64,000 nt of DNA from Diphasiastrum complanatum. Taxonomy: Eukaryota > Streptophyta > Lycopodiopsida > Lycopodiales > Lycopodiaceae. The notes under the pieces were generated by a model. It saw only the letters and a list, made by a program, of their open reading frames with translations. It was not told the origin of the DNA and did no database searches. The stretch is from NCBI GenBank assembly GCA_029204225.1, contig CM055100.1, forward strand, positions 8,076,713-8,140,712, given 5' to 3'. The position numbers were made by a program, and so were the translations under genes. Below are positions 31,551 to 42,733 of this stretch, in pieces. Each line of letters begins with the position of its first letter. Positions within the stretch are counted from its first letter, which is position 1.

Positions 31551-32216
31551 TGTTAGAGTTTAGCAATTTTCACATGGTTTTTGATGTATATTAGACATCT
31601 ATGTGGATACACACGTGTGAGGACCTGTCCACACGTGTGAAATGACACTTGTAATATTTAGATCCATTTTGATTAGCTTTCATTTGAGTCTAATATGACA
31701 TCTCCTAATTTATAGGAGTTAGGTCCTAGATTGTAGGAATCTAGAAGGTCAACACAAACCACCAATGGATGATGTGGCAAACTTGATAGATCTTATCCAA
31801 AGTGGATATGGATGAGTACAATGAGTTGTCCCACACATGTTGGATGCAGCTTAGAGAGAGATTATGATGATTTTGTACTTGATCCATGATGGATTCATTA
31901 TTGAGTCATTATGAGAAATCTTGGTTTGTGGAGCAATCTTGATGTTTACGCTCTCTTAAGCACTTTGTTTATGGATGAATGCTAAGTAAATGTTTAGTAA
32001 ACTATTTCTCTGTTATCAGGCTGTACAGTAGCTGTACTTCACATGTGTGAAGCCATGGGTCATCATAATTTGATTGTTCTTGCTTGGAATCACAAAGATT
32101 GTCAAGTAGAAACTAGATTTGAAGCTAGTCTTGATATAGATCAAGATCCCAGGCTACCAATCACTCTTTGTGATCATTTGTAGACCAAATTCAGTCCTTT
32201 AATTTGTAATTTTACA
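31551..32216 (+). mobile_element. LTR-B1 (5' LTR of Copia B)
   Basis: 666 bp, TGTTAGAG...TTTACA. Palindrome cores ACACGTGTGA at 31611-31620 and 31631-31640 and TTCACATGTGTGAAG near 32038. Inserted into the Gy2 integrase. Confidence 0.9.
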
Positions 32217-32228
32217 TGGTATTAGAGC
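32217..32228 (+). promoter_or_regulatory. Primer-binding site of Copia B
   Basis: TGGTATTAGAGC, one mismatch to the usual initiator-Met site. Confidence 0.85.
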
Positions 32229-32717
32229 CAAGTCAAAGAGCTTAGTTGATGATCCAAAGTTCTTCATTTTGGTGAAAGCATTGGTGCTAGATTCATTTTG
32301 TGGAGTTGTACTTTCACCAAAACTTTGTGTTTTTTTAATATTTGAGCTTCAAACAACTTGTGAAGAGTGAAACTAGTGATGTGCTTATTAAAAACCATTG
32401 TTTCCTTTATAGATTTGATGAGTAAATGGTGTTAGAAGCTTATTAAGCCTACAAATCCTTGAGAGAGAGTTTGAGGCTTATGTTTTTTAGTTCAAGAGTG
32501 AAACTAAAACCATTCTAAACACCATAGGAAGGCATTGGCACTTCCAAGAATCAAATCCAAGTTTCTAAGTGAATAGATTGTGTAGAATACACTTTCTCAA
32601 ATCTTTTTGAGTTCAAGATCATTATAGATCTTGCTTTTTGAGTCTTGTGAGATTCAAGAGAGTAGCATTGTAGCTAGATTTTGAATAGTACATTTGTTGT
32701 ACTTGTTACTAGATATA

Positions 32718-33659
32718 ATGGGTTCAATTGGAGCCTATCTTCTTGAGGCTAGTGAAAGGCTAAATTCTAATAATTATGCAACTTGGAAAGTAAGAATGGA
32801 GTCTCTACTTGTGCTCCAAGATATGTATAATCTTGTCATAGGAGAGGAAGAAGAACCTCAAGGAGGGTAAGATCTAGTGAGGTACAAAAAGAGAGCTAGA
32901 CTAGCATTACATTGCTTGAAAATGAATGTTAGTAATGTACTTCTAAAGGAAGTGGCATCTTCTACCTCGGCTAAGGAGACATGGGACTACCTTAAAGGGA
33001 TTTATGAATCCAAAAATACCTCTAGAGTGCTTATGATTAGAAACAAAGTTCTTCAAAGCATTAAAGGGAGTGAAGAAAGTGCTCGAGAGTATGTCTTGAG
33101 AATAAAATCTCTCAACAAAGAACTTTCCATCATTAGTGAGGGTATTTATGATGATGAACTTGTTCAAATCATTTTGAATGGTCTTGGAGATGAGTTCTCC
33201 AATCTTGTACAAAGCTTTGCTATTCAAGATGCACTACCTTCCATTGACAAGCTCCATAGTGTGCTTGTGGCCGAGGAGAGTAGGATCCTTCATGTCAAGC
33301 AAAGGATTGGATCCTTGAAGTTGCATGATGGTGATGAGAAGGCCAACTTCTCAAGCAAGGGACAAAGTCAAAGAAGAAGATCCAACACAAGGAGACCAAG
33401 AATGATGATCAACCATCAAGCTCCAAAGGTGGAAAGAAGAACAAAGCCAAACTCAAGTGCCTCTTTTGTGGAAAGAAGGGGCACTTTGCATCCGAGTGTT
33501 TCAAGAAGAAGAATGCACAAGGAGAGAGCAAACAAGGCAACATCACTCTTGAGGAAGATGAGCATGAAGTGGATTCATCCTTGGTGGCTTCTACATCAAC
33601 ATCAAAGAGCTACTCCAATGACACATGGTGGATTGATAGTGGGGTTAGTTCCCACATGA
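32718..33659 (+). pseudogene. Copia gag (B), one nonsense codon and one frameshift
   Basis: Starts ATG at 32718 (MGSIGAYLLEASERLNSNNY), with a TAA at 32868-32870, then the same frame continues. The gag core pattern is clear: KRARLALHCLKMNVSNVLLKE, STSAKETWDYL, SREYVLRIKSLNKEL-like helices and FSNLVQSFAIQDALPSIDKL. Near 33380 the frame slips, so that the CCHC knuckle CLFCGKKGHFASEC (about 33450-33495) is read in another frame together with the protease at 33569. Confidence 0.85.
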
Positions 33660-33790
33660 CATTCCAAAAGGATTTTTTCTCAACTCTTGTACCTTTTGTA
33701 GGTTGTAAAAAGTCTATTCTAACATCAAGTGATCAAGAATGTAATAGATGGAGTGGGAACTATTCCCTTGAGTCTTGGATCCTCTAAAAG
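33569..33790 (+). pseudogene. Copia protease (B)
   Basis: WWIDSGVSSHM (usual DSGASSHM, Ala to Val) followed by FFSTLVPFVGCKKSI. Runs into a frameshift near 33750. From there to about 34250 only damaged GAG-pre-integrase sequence remains (for example RLGHPNFKSMEML near 34035). Confidence 0.75.
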
Positions 33791-34249
33791 AGTAGATCTG
33801 GATAATGTACTCTATGTTCCTACACTCACTAAGAATTTGTTAAGTGTAGCACAATTGATGGATGATGTCTTAGATGTCTATTTTTAAGCAAGGTGTTTGC
33901 TCCATAATGATGACTAATATTTGAATTGTAAAGGGATTCAAGCAAGGAAGGCTTTTTAAGCTAGATGCTAATGTTTTTCTTGGAAGTGTGAACATGGTGA
34001 AGGAGTAGCTCAATCAAGTGGAGCATTGAAATAAGAGGTTGGGCCACCCCAACTTCAAATCTATGGAGATGCTATGAACCAAAATTCTTGCTCCCGGCCT
34101 TCCAAAAACACTCTCAAACTGTGCAAAGACTTGTGAAGCTTGTAGCCTCTCAAAGGCACACAAGCTACCTTTTGATATCTCTTCCACTAGATCTACAAAA
34201 GCATTAGATCTTATTCATAATGATGTGCACTCTTTTTCTCAAAGAATCT

Positions 34250-35115
34250 AATGGAGGTGCATCTATGTATGTATCTTTTATTGATGATCATTCTAGATAC
34301 ACTTGGATTGAACTTTTGGATTCCAAAAGTAAAGTTTTGAATCTTTTGTTAAGCTCAAAACTCTAGTTGAAAATCAACTTGATCCTAGAATTAAAGTATT
34401 GAGGAGTGATAATGGTGGAGAGTATATCTCCACCAACATGATAGAGTTTTGTAAATCCAATGGCATTAAGAGAGAACTTACATATACTTATAGTCCTCAA
34501 CAAAATGGTATAGCTGAGAGCATGAATAGAAGACTTTGTGAGTGTGCTAAGGCTTTGAGGTTAGATGCATCTCTACCTAAGTCCTTTTTGGGAGAGGCTA
34601 TTATTTGTGCAACTTATTTGTGTAGTAGATTGCCATGTAAGCCCATTGGAGGCATAACATCTTATGAGGCTCTATTTTGTAAGAAGCCGAATCTTAAAGA
34701 TCTAAGAATTTTTGGATCTACTTGCTATGTTTTTCAAGCATTAGATACAAGAAAAAAAGATGATCCTACTTCTATTAAGGGGATCTTTGCTCGTTGTGCT
34801 AAAAATAGCAAAGGATATAGAGTCTATAATCCAATCACTAAGAAGATTTTAGTGAGTAGAGATGTTACTTTTGATGAAGGTAACTACTACAAGTTGAATG
34901 AGAAAGCTTCTAATCCATCTTATGTCAAGGATCTTGTAAGGTTTGAGGAGGAGCCTACATGTGATCAAGATCTTGAAGATCCATCTCAAGATCCAAGGAC
35001 TCCAAGGAGATCTACAAGAAGGAAGGCCGATCCCTCAAGGCTCACCTATGTTGAAAAAGGTGAACAAAGATCTTCATTCACTTACCTGTTAAACTTTTCT
35101 AACTTCTATGTTTGA
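34250..35115 (+). pseudogene. Copia integrase (B)
   Basis: First Asp region FIDDHSRYTWIELL near 34278, then after a shift the open frame 34399-35115: RSDNGGEYISTNMIEF, PQQNGIAESMNRRLCE (catalytic Glu present) and the tail LKDLRIFGSTCYVFQALDTR, VSRDVTFDEG. The linker ends in SRLTYVEKG, matching A and L. All three catalytic residues are present, but in separate frames. Confidence 0.85.
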
Positions 35116-36070
35116 TGAGCCAAGTTGCTTTGAAGAGGCTATGGAGTCACAAGAATGGAGGGATGCCATGCAAAAGGAGTATGATGCTCTTATGGAGAAT
35201 CATACATGGAAGCTTGTGGATCTTCCTCATGGAAGAAATCCATTTGAGTGCAAATGGTTCTATAGATTGAAGTACAGTCAAGATGGGAGCATCAACAAAC
35301 ACAAGGTAGGGCTAGTGGCAAAGGGGTTCTTGCAAACCAAGGGAGTAGATTTTGATGAAACTTTTGCTCCTGTTGCTAAGCTAGTTTCTATAAGGTTGAT
35401 TATTTCTCTTGCAACTACTTTCAATTGGCCTCTATTTCAACTTGATGTGACTAATGCTTTTCTCAATGGATATTTGGAAGAGGAGATTTTCATGAGGCAA
35501 CTCGAGGGCTTCATAAAAGAAGATCAAGAGGAAAAAGTGTGTTTGTTACTAAGAAGCCTTTATGGGCTTAAAAGCAAGCACCTAGAGCTTGGTACTCTAG
35601 GTTGAATACTTTCTTGAACTCTATTAAGTCTGTTGTAAGTGCTTATGATCCTTCTTTGTACTTTAAGATTCAATGATGGTCAGATCATTATTCTCATTTT
35701 GAATGTTGATGACATTATCCTTAGTGGAAATGATCATGAAGGTATACAAGAAGTGAAAGTAGCATTGTTTAAGGAGTTTAAGATGGTGGATCTTGGTAAT
35801 ATTCATTTCATATCAGGAATAGAAGTTTCAAGAGGCAAGGATTTGAGTTTTAATTTTCAATCCAAATATGCTTATTCTATCTTAGAAAAGTTTGAAATGA
35901 AAGATTGTAAAGGAGTAGAAACTCCTATGGAGCAAATTATAAAAGTTTCCAATAGTGATGATGAAGCATCCTTTGAGGATATCACACTATATAGGAGACT
36001 TGTAGGCTCCTTGATCTATATTACTATAACTAGGCCTAATCTAAGTTATAGTGTAGGTAAACTAAACTAA
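35108..36070 (+). pseudogene. Copia reverse transcriptase (B)
   Basis: 35108-35605: EWRDAMQKEYDALMENHTW, ETFAPVAKLVSIRLIIS, FQLDVTNAFLNGYLEEEIFM (first catalytic Asp). A frameshift follows near 35580. 35639-36070: LILNVDDIILSGND, where the catalytic box is NVDD instead of YVDD, then DITLYRRLVGSLIYITITRP. The Tyr to Asn change and the frameshift suggest that the enzyme is dead. Confidence 0.85.
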
Positions 36071-36320
36071 TCTATGCAAAATCCATTGGTTTGTCATTGG
36101 AAAAATTGAGGTACATCTCGGCCACCTAGAACTTTGGCATTTTATATGATGGATCTAATCAGCATATTCGGATGCTGATTTTACAGGTGATAAGGTGGAT
36201 ATGAGGTCCACAAGTGCTTTTGTTACCTTCCTTTGCAATGGCATAGTGTCTTGGCTTTCCAAAAAGCAAGATACTATTTTTCTATCTTCAACCGAATTGG
36301 AATAGAAGGCACTAACGTCC
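36071..36320 (+). pseudogene. Degraded Copia RNase H (B)
   Basis: Sequence parallel to 25800-26070 of Copia A but with stops and small deletions (DFTGDKVDMRSTSAFVTFLCN in broken form). It breaks off at about 36320. Confidence 0.65.
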
Positions 36321-36471
36321 ACAACAAACCGTTCAAATAATGAGCATCCTGAAAACAACTGAAGGCCGACAACATGTTTTGGACCTTCGTATTTTTTCAC
36401 ACTTCATTTGTTTTTAAAGCATTTTTGTTTTAAAACATTGTCGTCTTTTTGCACCTTAGGGATTTTAAGGG

Positions 36472-36720
36472 CACTATCGGGTTTTTCGCATTTTTGTACC
36501 TTCGAAAAAAAATGCAATATTGTGGCCAAAATCCAATTTAAAGTCACTGTCAGATTTTTTGAATTTTTCGCACCTTCGAAAAAAATATGACACAATCCAA
36601 TTTAAAGACACTGTCAAGTTTTTCGCATTTTTCGCACATTTGAAAAAAATGCGACACCATCCAATTTAAAGGCATTGTCAGGTTTTTTGCATTTTCTCTA
36701 CCTTTACTTTAAAGGCACCT
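36472..36720. repeat. 64-71 bp minisatellite with hairpin-forming units
   Basis: About 3.5 head-to-tail copies starting at CACTATCGGG (36472), CACTGTCAGA (36543), CACTGTCAAG (36608) and CATTGTCAGG (36672). Each full unit contains CGCATTTTT followed by AAAAATGCG, or close variants, giving a potential stem. Similar words occur in LTR-G at 29360-29560 and at 58490-58560. It lies directly downstream of truncated Copia B. Confidence 0.75.
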
Positions 36721-37607
36721 TTGAAATTTAAGCTATTCAAGGGCACCTTTGACAGACCAACGTCGCCAACTTACCATCAATCCTTAAACAGCTGGACTGC
36801 TAAATATCTCAAGGGCGGTTACCCACTTTGTAGTTTGATGTCTTATATCCAAGACATTATTAAGAAGTAAAGGATTAATTAAAAAGATGAGAAATAGATT
36901 TTAGGGCCTCTGATTTTGTAAATAATGAAATACCACATTGGGATCTAGATTAAACCTCAAAATTTTCCAAAATACCCCACATTTTATGGAACGGTTTTCT
37001 TCTTTCTCATATCGTGGCTAGGTACTAAAACATACCATTGATCATCAGATCTTTACAGTCCTAGAATTGTCTTTTCAAAATTACTGATGTCCCATACCAT
37101 CAATTTTTTTTTTAGAAAACCCTTAACCGTCTCATCTGATATTCTAGAGATCCACTGATCATTTAGCTATCCTATAATTATTATAGGATATTATCTTTTG
37201 TTCCCAAACACCGGAGAATCCAATTAATTTGGATGACTGGCATGCCTATCAGATGTGTACCACAAATCTACATATGATCTTGTGATCTAAGCAAAAGAAT
37301 TAACATGGTTCACTATTACACTTTGAATCTTTTTTGTTATTGACAAGCTTTGAATCCCCTACTGATGCATCAAATTTAGGGACAAGCTTTTGACACGAAC
37401 AGATCCAATGTAATCCACGTATCGGATTTCACTTCTAACATCACAATTGACATCCAAAACTACGGATAACTCAATGGTTACAAAAATAACATTTATTAAT
37501 TCAATTAACTGAATTTAATCCAGAAAATCAATATTCATTATTAAGCAATTATTTACAGGGATTACCGAAATCCTAACTTCGAAATACATTTCTTGATCAC
37601 ACTTACT
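36721..37607. other. Non-coding spacer
   Basis: AT-rich, no coding signal. A small perfect palindrome CCTATAATTATTATAGG lies near 37171-37187. Nothing else that I can support. Confidence 0.45.
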
Positions 37608-38438
37608 TGTGAAAAATGCAAAAATAAGCTTGGTAGAGGCCAAAAATCTTGTATATAGATAAACACACATGTGTGGAGCCTGTTCTCACGTGTGAAAATA
37701 GTGTACTTGTCATGTACCATAATCATATAGGTTGTACATATGATTTAATTCAAGTTCTAGTGGCTAAGAAAGCCAAAAACTAGTTTTCTAGATATATGAC
37801 ACATGGCATCAATCTATTGATTGCATGAGCCACATCCTTTGGTTAGGTGTCATATCCCATGTGTAGAGGACAGCTCACATGTGTGGAATAAGCTGAAGTA
37901 GGCGAATTTTGACTTCTAGAAGATTTCCAAGTAGATCTCCATATAGAAGGAAAATGGACCAAAAGTGCTCAAAATAGAAGGTTTTGTCCAAGTGTCAGTT
38001 TCGCATGATGAATCATCATATGACAAAGCACCTTCACACATGTGGGATCAGAGGGATGATCAGTACCACGAGCTCCCACTTATTGTATATAGAGAGCCAC
38101 ATTTGGCCATAATCAATGTGAGACACCAATCTTGGTTTTGGAAGCAATTTTGAGTGATTCTCTCCATTTGTCTACATTTGTTTTGATTGTTTTGAGGTTC
38201 TATCAATGTGTACTTGATTTTCAGGTTGGAGTCCGTACTCAGACAATTTTTCACACGTGTGAACCATAAAGTACACTTACCTTTAATTAATGATTGTTCT
38301 TGTTAGGATTTTGTGTCTAGAATTGATCTAGATTGATCTTAATCTGAAGTAGATTGATAGATCAAGTAATCTGACAACCAATCCCTCTTGAGGATCAGAT
38401 TAGGATCCACTCTTGGTCCTTTTTGTACATTTTGCACA
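37608..38438 (+). mobile_element. LTR-E
   Basis: About 831 bp from TGTGAAAAATGC to TTTGCACA, followed by a primer-binding site. The first ~200 bp resemble LTR-J on the minus strand at 5662 and below. It contains ACACATGTGTGG near 37671, CTCACGTGTGAA near 37689, CTCACATGTGTGG near 37874, TTCACACATGTGG near 38034 and TCACACGTGTGA at 38251-38262. No gag follows: after the leader, the DNA switches at about 38641 to Copia I in the other direction. Confidence 0.7.
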
Positions 38439-38450
38439 TGGTATCAAAGC
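38439..38450 (+). promoter_or_regulatory. Primer-binding site after LTR-E
   Basis: TGGTATCAAAGC, one mismatch from the usual site, directly after LTR-E. It sets the orientation of LTR-E as plus. Confidence 0.8.
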
Positions 38451-38640
38451 CTAGTACAAGAGGTTTTGTTGAAATTGATAGGGTTAATCCAAATCACAGC
38501 CAAAATCAGTAGTTTTTTGGAAACTAGTCAAATTTTGTGTAGCAAGTTGGATTTGATAGCTATCCTCAAAATTTTTGGTCCAGATCTTGTTGTAGGCTGT
38601 AGGAACCTTTTTCACACGTGTGAGGCCAAAATATGACTAA
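38451..38640 (+). other. Leader remnant after LTR-E
   Basis: Non-coding leader-like sequence. A TTCACACGTGTGAGG palindrome near 38611-38625 lies at or close to the junction with LTR-I. Confidence 0.45.
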
Positions 38641-38883
38641 ACTAGACCACACTTTCTACATGTGTCATTTCTAGACTACAAATGTACAAATATTCATGCA
38701 TCTCAAAATACAATTCTTAGTTTGCTTTGCATGTCACATTTGGCAACTTAAACATTTTGCATGTGTAGTGGCTCGAGTTTCTACTAGGCCAATTTTGGCA
38801 TTTTCAAGTTGTGACACTACATGCATGTTGTAAAACTTCATCAATCCCAAAAGTCAAGATAGATGGCTTTTTGATTTTCAACA
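38641..38883 (-). mobile_element. LTR-I fragment
   Basis: Minus strand from TGTTGAAAATC at 38883, just after the polypurine tract TTTAGGAGGAG. The distal part is lost at the junction with the LTR-E leader. Confidence 0.6.
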
Positions 38884-38889
38884 CTCCTC

Positions 38890-39480
38890 CTAAAGAGTTA
38901 TCTATTTGACTTAAACAATGATCTTGGAATTAATCCATGGTTGGACCTCTACTTGAGCCAAAGAATTCATCATAGTCGCATCCTCACCATAACCATGATA
39001 AGATCTCTTTGGTAGAAATCTTTTGTCAATACCTTTGAAGAGTATTCCACCAATTTGCCACTGTTTCAATGTGCCTCCTCCATGCTTGATCATGATCTTT
39101 GATTTGAAATTTCCATTTGCATGAAGATGGCTTCACCATAAATATAAAAATATGAGGCTTCCATGCCTCATCAAGATCATAAAGATTATAAAAGTGTTGA
39201 TCATCAAGATTAAGCATACCAGCTTGACTAGTCCACATATTATGAACTTTATCCATAATGGATCTAATTTTGATATCAAATGCTAACTTGATCTTTTTGA
39301 GGTTAGATACTTTCTCAGGGATGTAAGTGTCCTTTTTAGATGCTTCACTTAAGCTCAAGAGAAGTTTACAAAATCCTCATAACATGAAAAAACATGATTT
39401 TTCAAAATATGAGTATCAAACTCATTCTTGTTCTTACTACATCTAAGAACATACTTTTGATGACACAATATCTTGCTCTC
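38890..39480 (-). pseudogene. Unknown 3' reading frame of Copia I
   Basis: Broken frames with LESKILCHQKYVLRCSKNK, FDTHILKNHVFSCYEDF, SEASKKDTYIPEKV and, near 39000, STKEILSWLW. These match in order the frame at 5663-6330 of Copia J (LESKWLFHQMCALESCKSK, FTHSVKICLFSC, SESSSKDTYL, NIKEALSWIW). Both lie between the protease or pol remnant and the polypurine tract. Family not recognised. Confidence 0.5.
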
Positions 39481-40015
39481 CAAATGTTTTGGAAACATAT
39501 CCAAGTGCACCCTTGACAATAGTAGGCATGAATTTGAAATTGGGATGTCCCAATATCCTATGCCATAACTCCTCCTTTGAGATATTAGTCATAAAAGCAA
39601 CATCACAAGAACTTGCATTTTCATGTAGATCTAACTTGAAAATGCCACCATATCTAGATCCATGTGCTAGGATCTCATCACCTTTCTCAATAGTACAAGT
39701 ATTGATATTGAATTTCACATCAAGACCATTATCAAGCAACTTTTCAACACTTATAATGTTCTTTGAAAGTCTAGGAACAAAAAGAACTTTGGAAAGAGAT
39801 AAAAATTTAGAAGATACAAGTTTCAAGGGAATACTCCCAATTCCTTCAATAGTACATTCTTGATCACTTGCTATGTATATTGATTTCTTAAATACATGAC
39901 AAGCTACAATATAATCAAAAGAATTCTTGGAGCAACACATGTGTGATGAAGCACCATTGTCAATATACCAAGATTCATCCTTCTTGAAGGGTGTAGAGGA
40001 GAAACTTGACACCAT
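39443..40015 (-). pseudogene. Copia protease and GAG-pre-integrase (I)
   Basis: 190 residues. WYIDNGASSHMC holds the protease site with Gly of DSGA preceded by Asn in place of Ser (DNGA). Then SKVLFVPRLSKNIISVEKLL, the end of protease, and ELWHRILGHPNFKFMPTIVKG, GAG-pre-integrase. Then it runs into the unknown 3' sequence. Frame otherwise open. Confidence 0.8.
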
Positions 40016-40031
40016 GAGGGATCCTTCCCAT

Positions 40032-40927
40032 TCACTTGCAAAGCTTCTTCTTTCTCATTGATGATGTTGGCTTGCTTGAGTTGGTTTTTCTTTTTGAAGC
40101 AATTAGTGACATAATGCCCCTTCTTGCCACAAAAGAAACACTTGATCTTCTTCTTCTTGATATTGGAGATAGAAGGATGAGATGAATCATCTTCTTCTCC
40201 ATCTTTGTCTTTTTCCTTTGCTTTGTGTTTGTTGAAGGCATGAGATTATTGGTTATTGCTCCTCCCTTTGTGCTTGTCCTTGACAAATAGAGCTTTGCCA
40301 TATTCATAATGATTGAGAGATAGCTTTTCCATCCTCAAAAGCTTGTACTTTTGTCTTGCTTCCTCAGAAATAAGAATTTCTTGAAGAGTCTCCAAGTTTG
40401 GTAGCTCCTCCTTGATAGCATAGGATTGGACAAGGTTGTCATAGTCTTCTTTCAAGCCATTAAGGATGACTTGAACTAGCCCATCTTGGTTGATTGTGGC
40501 TCCAACACAAGCAAGCTCTCTATGAAGATCTTTGATCCTCAATACATAGTTAAATGCACTCTCCTCACTTCTTTGGAAACTTTGAAAAATTTGATTCCTA
40601 AGAGCAAGAATTCTAGAGGTATTTTTAGACTCATAAGTAGTCTTGAGTGCATCCCAAGTGTCTTTGGAAGTAGTGCAAGATCCAATTTCTCTTAAGATCT
40701 CATTAGAGACATACATTTTTATGAAATGAAAAGCCATCCTAGCTCTCTTTTTATATTTTGGAACTTAGCTTGTACTTGTGGCTCATCCTGATCAACAAGT
40801 CCAAGTACTATGTCCATTACATCTTGGAGTATTAGAATAGACTAAATTCTAACCTTCCATATTGAATAATTGGAGGTATTCAGTCTTTTAGTAGCTTCTA
40901 AGAGATAGGAACCCATATAGGCCATCA
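40032..40927 (-). pseudogene. Copia gag (I)
   Basis: Start near 40927 (MGSYLLEATKRLNTSNY), then a frame break near 40740. The main stretch 40246-40737 has the gag core: FHFIKMYVSNEILREIG, TTSKDTWDALKTTYESKNTS, LVQVILNGLKEDYDNLVQSY and LPNLETLQEILISEEARQ. After another shift near 40250, the CCHC knuckle reads CFFCGKKGHYVTNC near 40140-40100. Confidence 0.8.
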
Positions 40928-41379
40928 AATGTGAAAAATCCTAGTAATGAGCAAACAATATGTTGCTTTCTCTCTCACTATAGGAATCACAAAGGGTGTA
41001 CTACCAAATCCTATGTAAGATCTTGCAACAAAAAATTTGAGATAGATATCAAAATACCTACCAATGTTTTGCAAACTAGATCAACCTCTCAAGATGAAAT
41101 GGAGTATAGACAAGTTATAGTTCTACCTTTCTTTGGAACATGTGGAATGCTCAAAGAAAACACTATTGACTCATATACAATCACTTTGTAATGTAAAACA
41201 ACACAAAACAATGTCTAGGTCTCGAGTTTGGTAGATTGGTATACTCAAAAAGTGGATTTTGGAAAAAAAAACTTTTGGATCAAATCAAAAGTGGCCACAC
41301 TTGCAATGGAAGCTAGACTTTTCTAGCTTTCCAACAAGCTATACTATTTAGCAAACAAGAAGACATAAAAAAAAAACCA
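40928..41379. other. Leader-like spacer between Copia I and Copia K
   Basis: No coding signal. Probably the leader of Copia I (minus). No primer-binding site could be found, so its 5' LTR is missing. Confidence 0.4.
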
Positions 41380-42267
41380 CTTGACTTTTGCTCATCAACA
41401 CCATCCTCATCAAAAGTGAAATTGCCTCGCTTATCACCTTGATATTTTTTCTCCTTGAAAGAATCACAAGAAAAATGTCCTTTGACTCAACAATAGAAAC
41501 ATTTCAGCTTTGACTTGTCCTTTTTAGCCTCAGAGATGACTCACCTTGATCTTGTCCTTTAGAACACTTGCCTTTGTCCTTGCCCTTGAACTTGAACTTG
41601 CCCCTGGAGAACATAGCTTCCTCCTCTCGAACTTGAGATGTAGAAGATGATCTTCCTCTCGCTTGGAGTCTAAATTCTTCAACCACCAAGCCCTCTTGCA
41701 AGTCCTCCATACTTGGAAATTTCTTTTGAATAGAAAAACTTTGTCCCAAGTTAGCATGATCATCCAATAAGCCATGAAGAACAACTTGAACAAGCTCCAC
41801 ATCCATAATGCTTTCACCAATACATTCTAATTCATCATTCAAAGCTTTAACATTCAAAACAAAAGCATGAGCACTTTCATGGAGACTTTGAAAATTTTGT
41901 CGCCTTAGGGCTAGAACCCTAGATGTAGACTTGGACTCATAAACCTTCTTCAAAGATTGCCAAGCCTCACTGGATGTTGTGCACTTATCAACTTCCTTGA
42001 GAAGTTCATTAGTCACATTCATCTTGATCACATGAAGAGCTTTTTTTACCTCAATTTCTTTTAAGATGCCAATGGTCTCTCCTCCACACCTACAACATTT
42101 CCTTCCAACATAAAACCACTTGAGGTTGCCACGTTGCCATGATTGATCTTCTTCTTTGAATTTGTTCCAATGCACTTATCACTCTTTTGAAAATCAAAAA
42201 ATGATGACAAGAAGAAATCACAAAGATTTGCAAACAATCTAGCCTCTCCTTTTCTCTCTTCTAGCAA
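41380..42267 (-). pseudogene. Copia gag (K)
   Basis: Start region MATSSGFMLEGN near 42140, then a deletion (the WKVRMESLL part present at 49781 is missing). From 42060 down: KKALHVIKMNVTNELLKEV, TTSSEAWQSLKKVYESKSTS, LVQVVLHGLLDDHANLGQSF and FPSMEDLQEGLVVEEF. The knuckle near 41500-41450 reads CFYC, stop, then KGHFSCDSF, so it is damaged. The element ends about 41380 with no protease. Confidence 0.8.
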
Positions 42268-42721
42268 ATCCTAGCACATAGAATCTTGATTTCTTGATCA
42301 CAATAGATCTAAACACAATATAATGAACTTTTGCCAACATCTAAGATTGAAACACACTGTTGAAAAAGTCTAGCAACTTAAAATCAAGAGATCCTATCAG
42401 ATTTAGGGTTTCACAACAAATGCAAAATACTGAATCAAGCAAAATCTACATACAAAAGCTAAAATCTAGATTTCTCATCTAATAGAATGTAGCATCCACA
42501 ATCATGATCAGTTTTTGTCTCCACATTCCAGTAAGTGGATTAAAAAAACGGCCTACTCCACGTGATTTGACCTAAAATGATGCTAGGATCACAAAGATCC
42601 ACTTTCTACACCTGAAAATGCTTGATTTGAGCTAGAAACCACTTCAACTCCTCATAGAATTGATGGCGCCCTCAAATACACTTCTAGATTTGAAAAATCC
42701 ATCATATTTAGCCTGAAACCT
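42268..42721 (-). other. Leader of Copia K
   Basis: About 450 bp of untranslated leader between gag and the primer-binding site, minus strand, similar in style to the leader at 49192-49780. Confidence 0.6.
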
Positions 42722-42733
42722 ACTCTGATACCA
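42722..42733 (-). promoter_or_regulatory. Primer-binding site of Copia K
   Basis: Minus strand TGGTATCAGAGT, directly following an LTR end (TTTTATCACA). Confidence 0.85.

Larger units (their letters stand above)
31551..36320 (+). mobile_element. Copia B: 5' LTR to truncated RNase H
   Basis: LTR-B1 (31551-32216), primer-binding site (32217-32228), leader, gag (from 32718), protease, integrase, reverse transcriptase and a degraded RNase H that ends near 36320. No 3' LTR. Its coding sequence is the best guide to what Copia A lost. At least one nonsense codon and several frameshifts. Confidence 0.9.
38641..40927 (-). mobile_element. Copia I: gag-protease element missing most of pol
   Basis: Minus strand: gag from 40927, zinc knuckle, protease, GAG-pre-integrase (to about 39490), then a 3' region of unknown coding (39480-38890), polypurine tract 38884-38892 and the start of a 3' LTR (38883 down to about 38641). 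Integrase, reverse transcriptase and RNase H are absent. Either a large deletion or a compact non-autonomous form. Confidence 0.8.

Noticed and set aside
34399-36070. Copia B as autonomous
   Set aside because: The RT box is NVDD, frames are broken, and the 3' LTR is missing.
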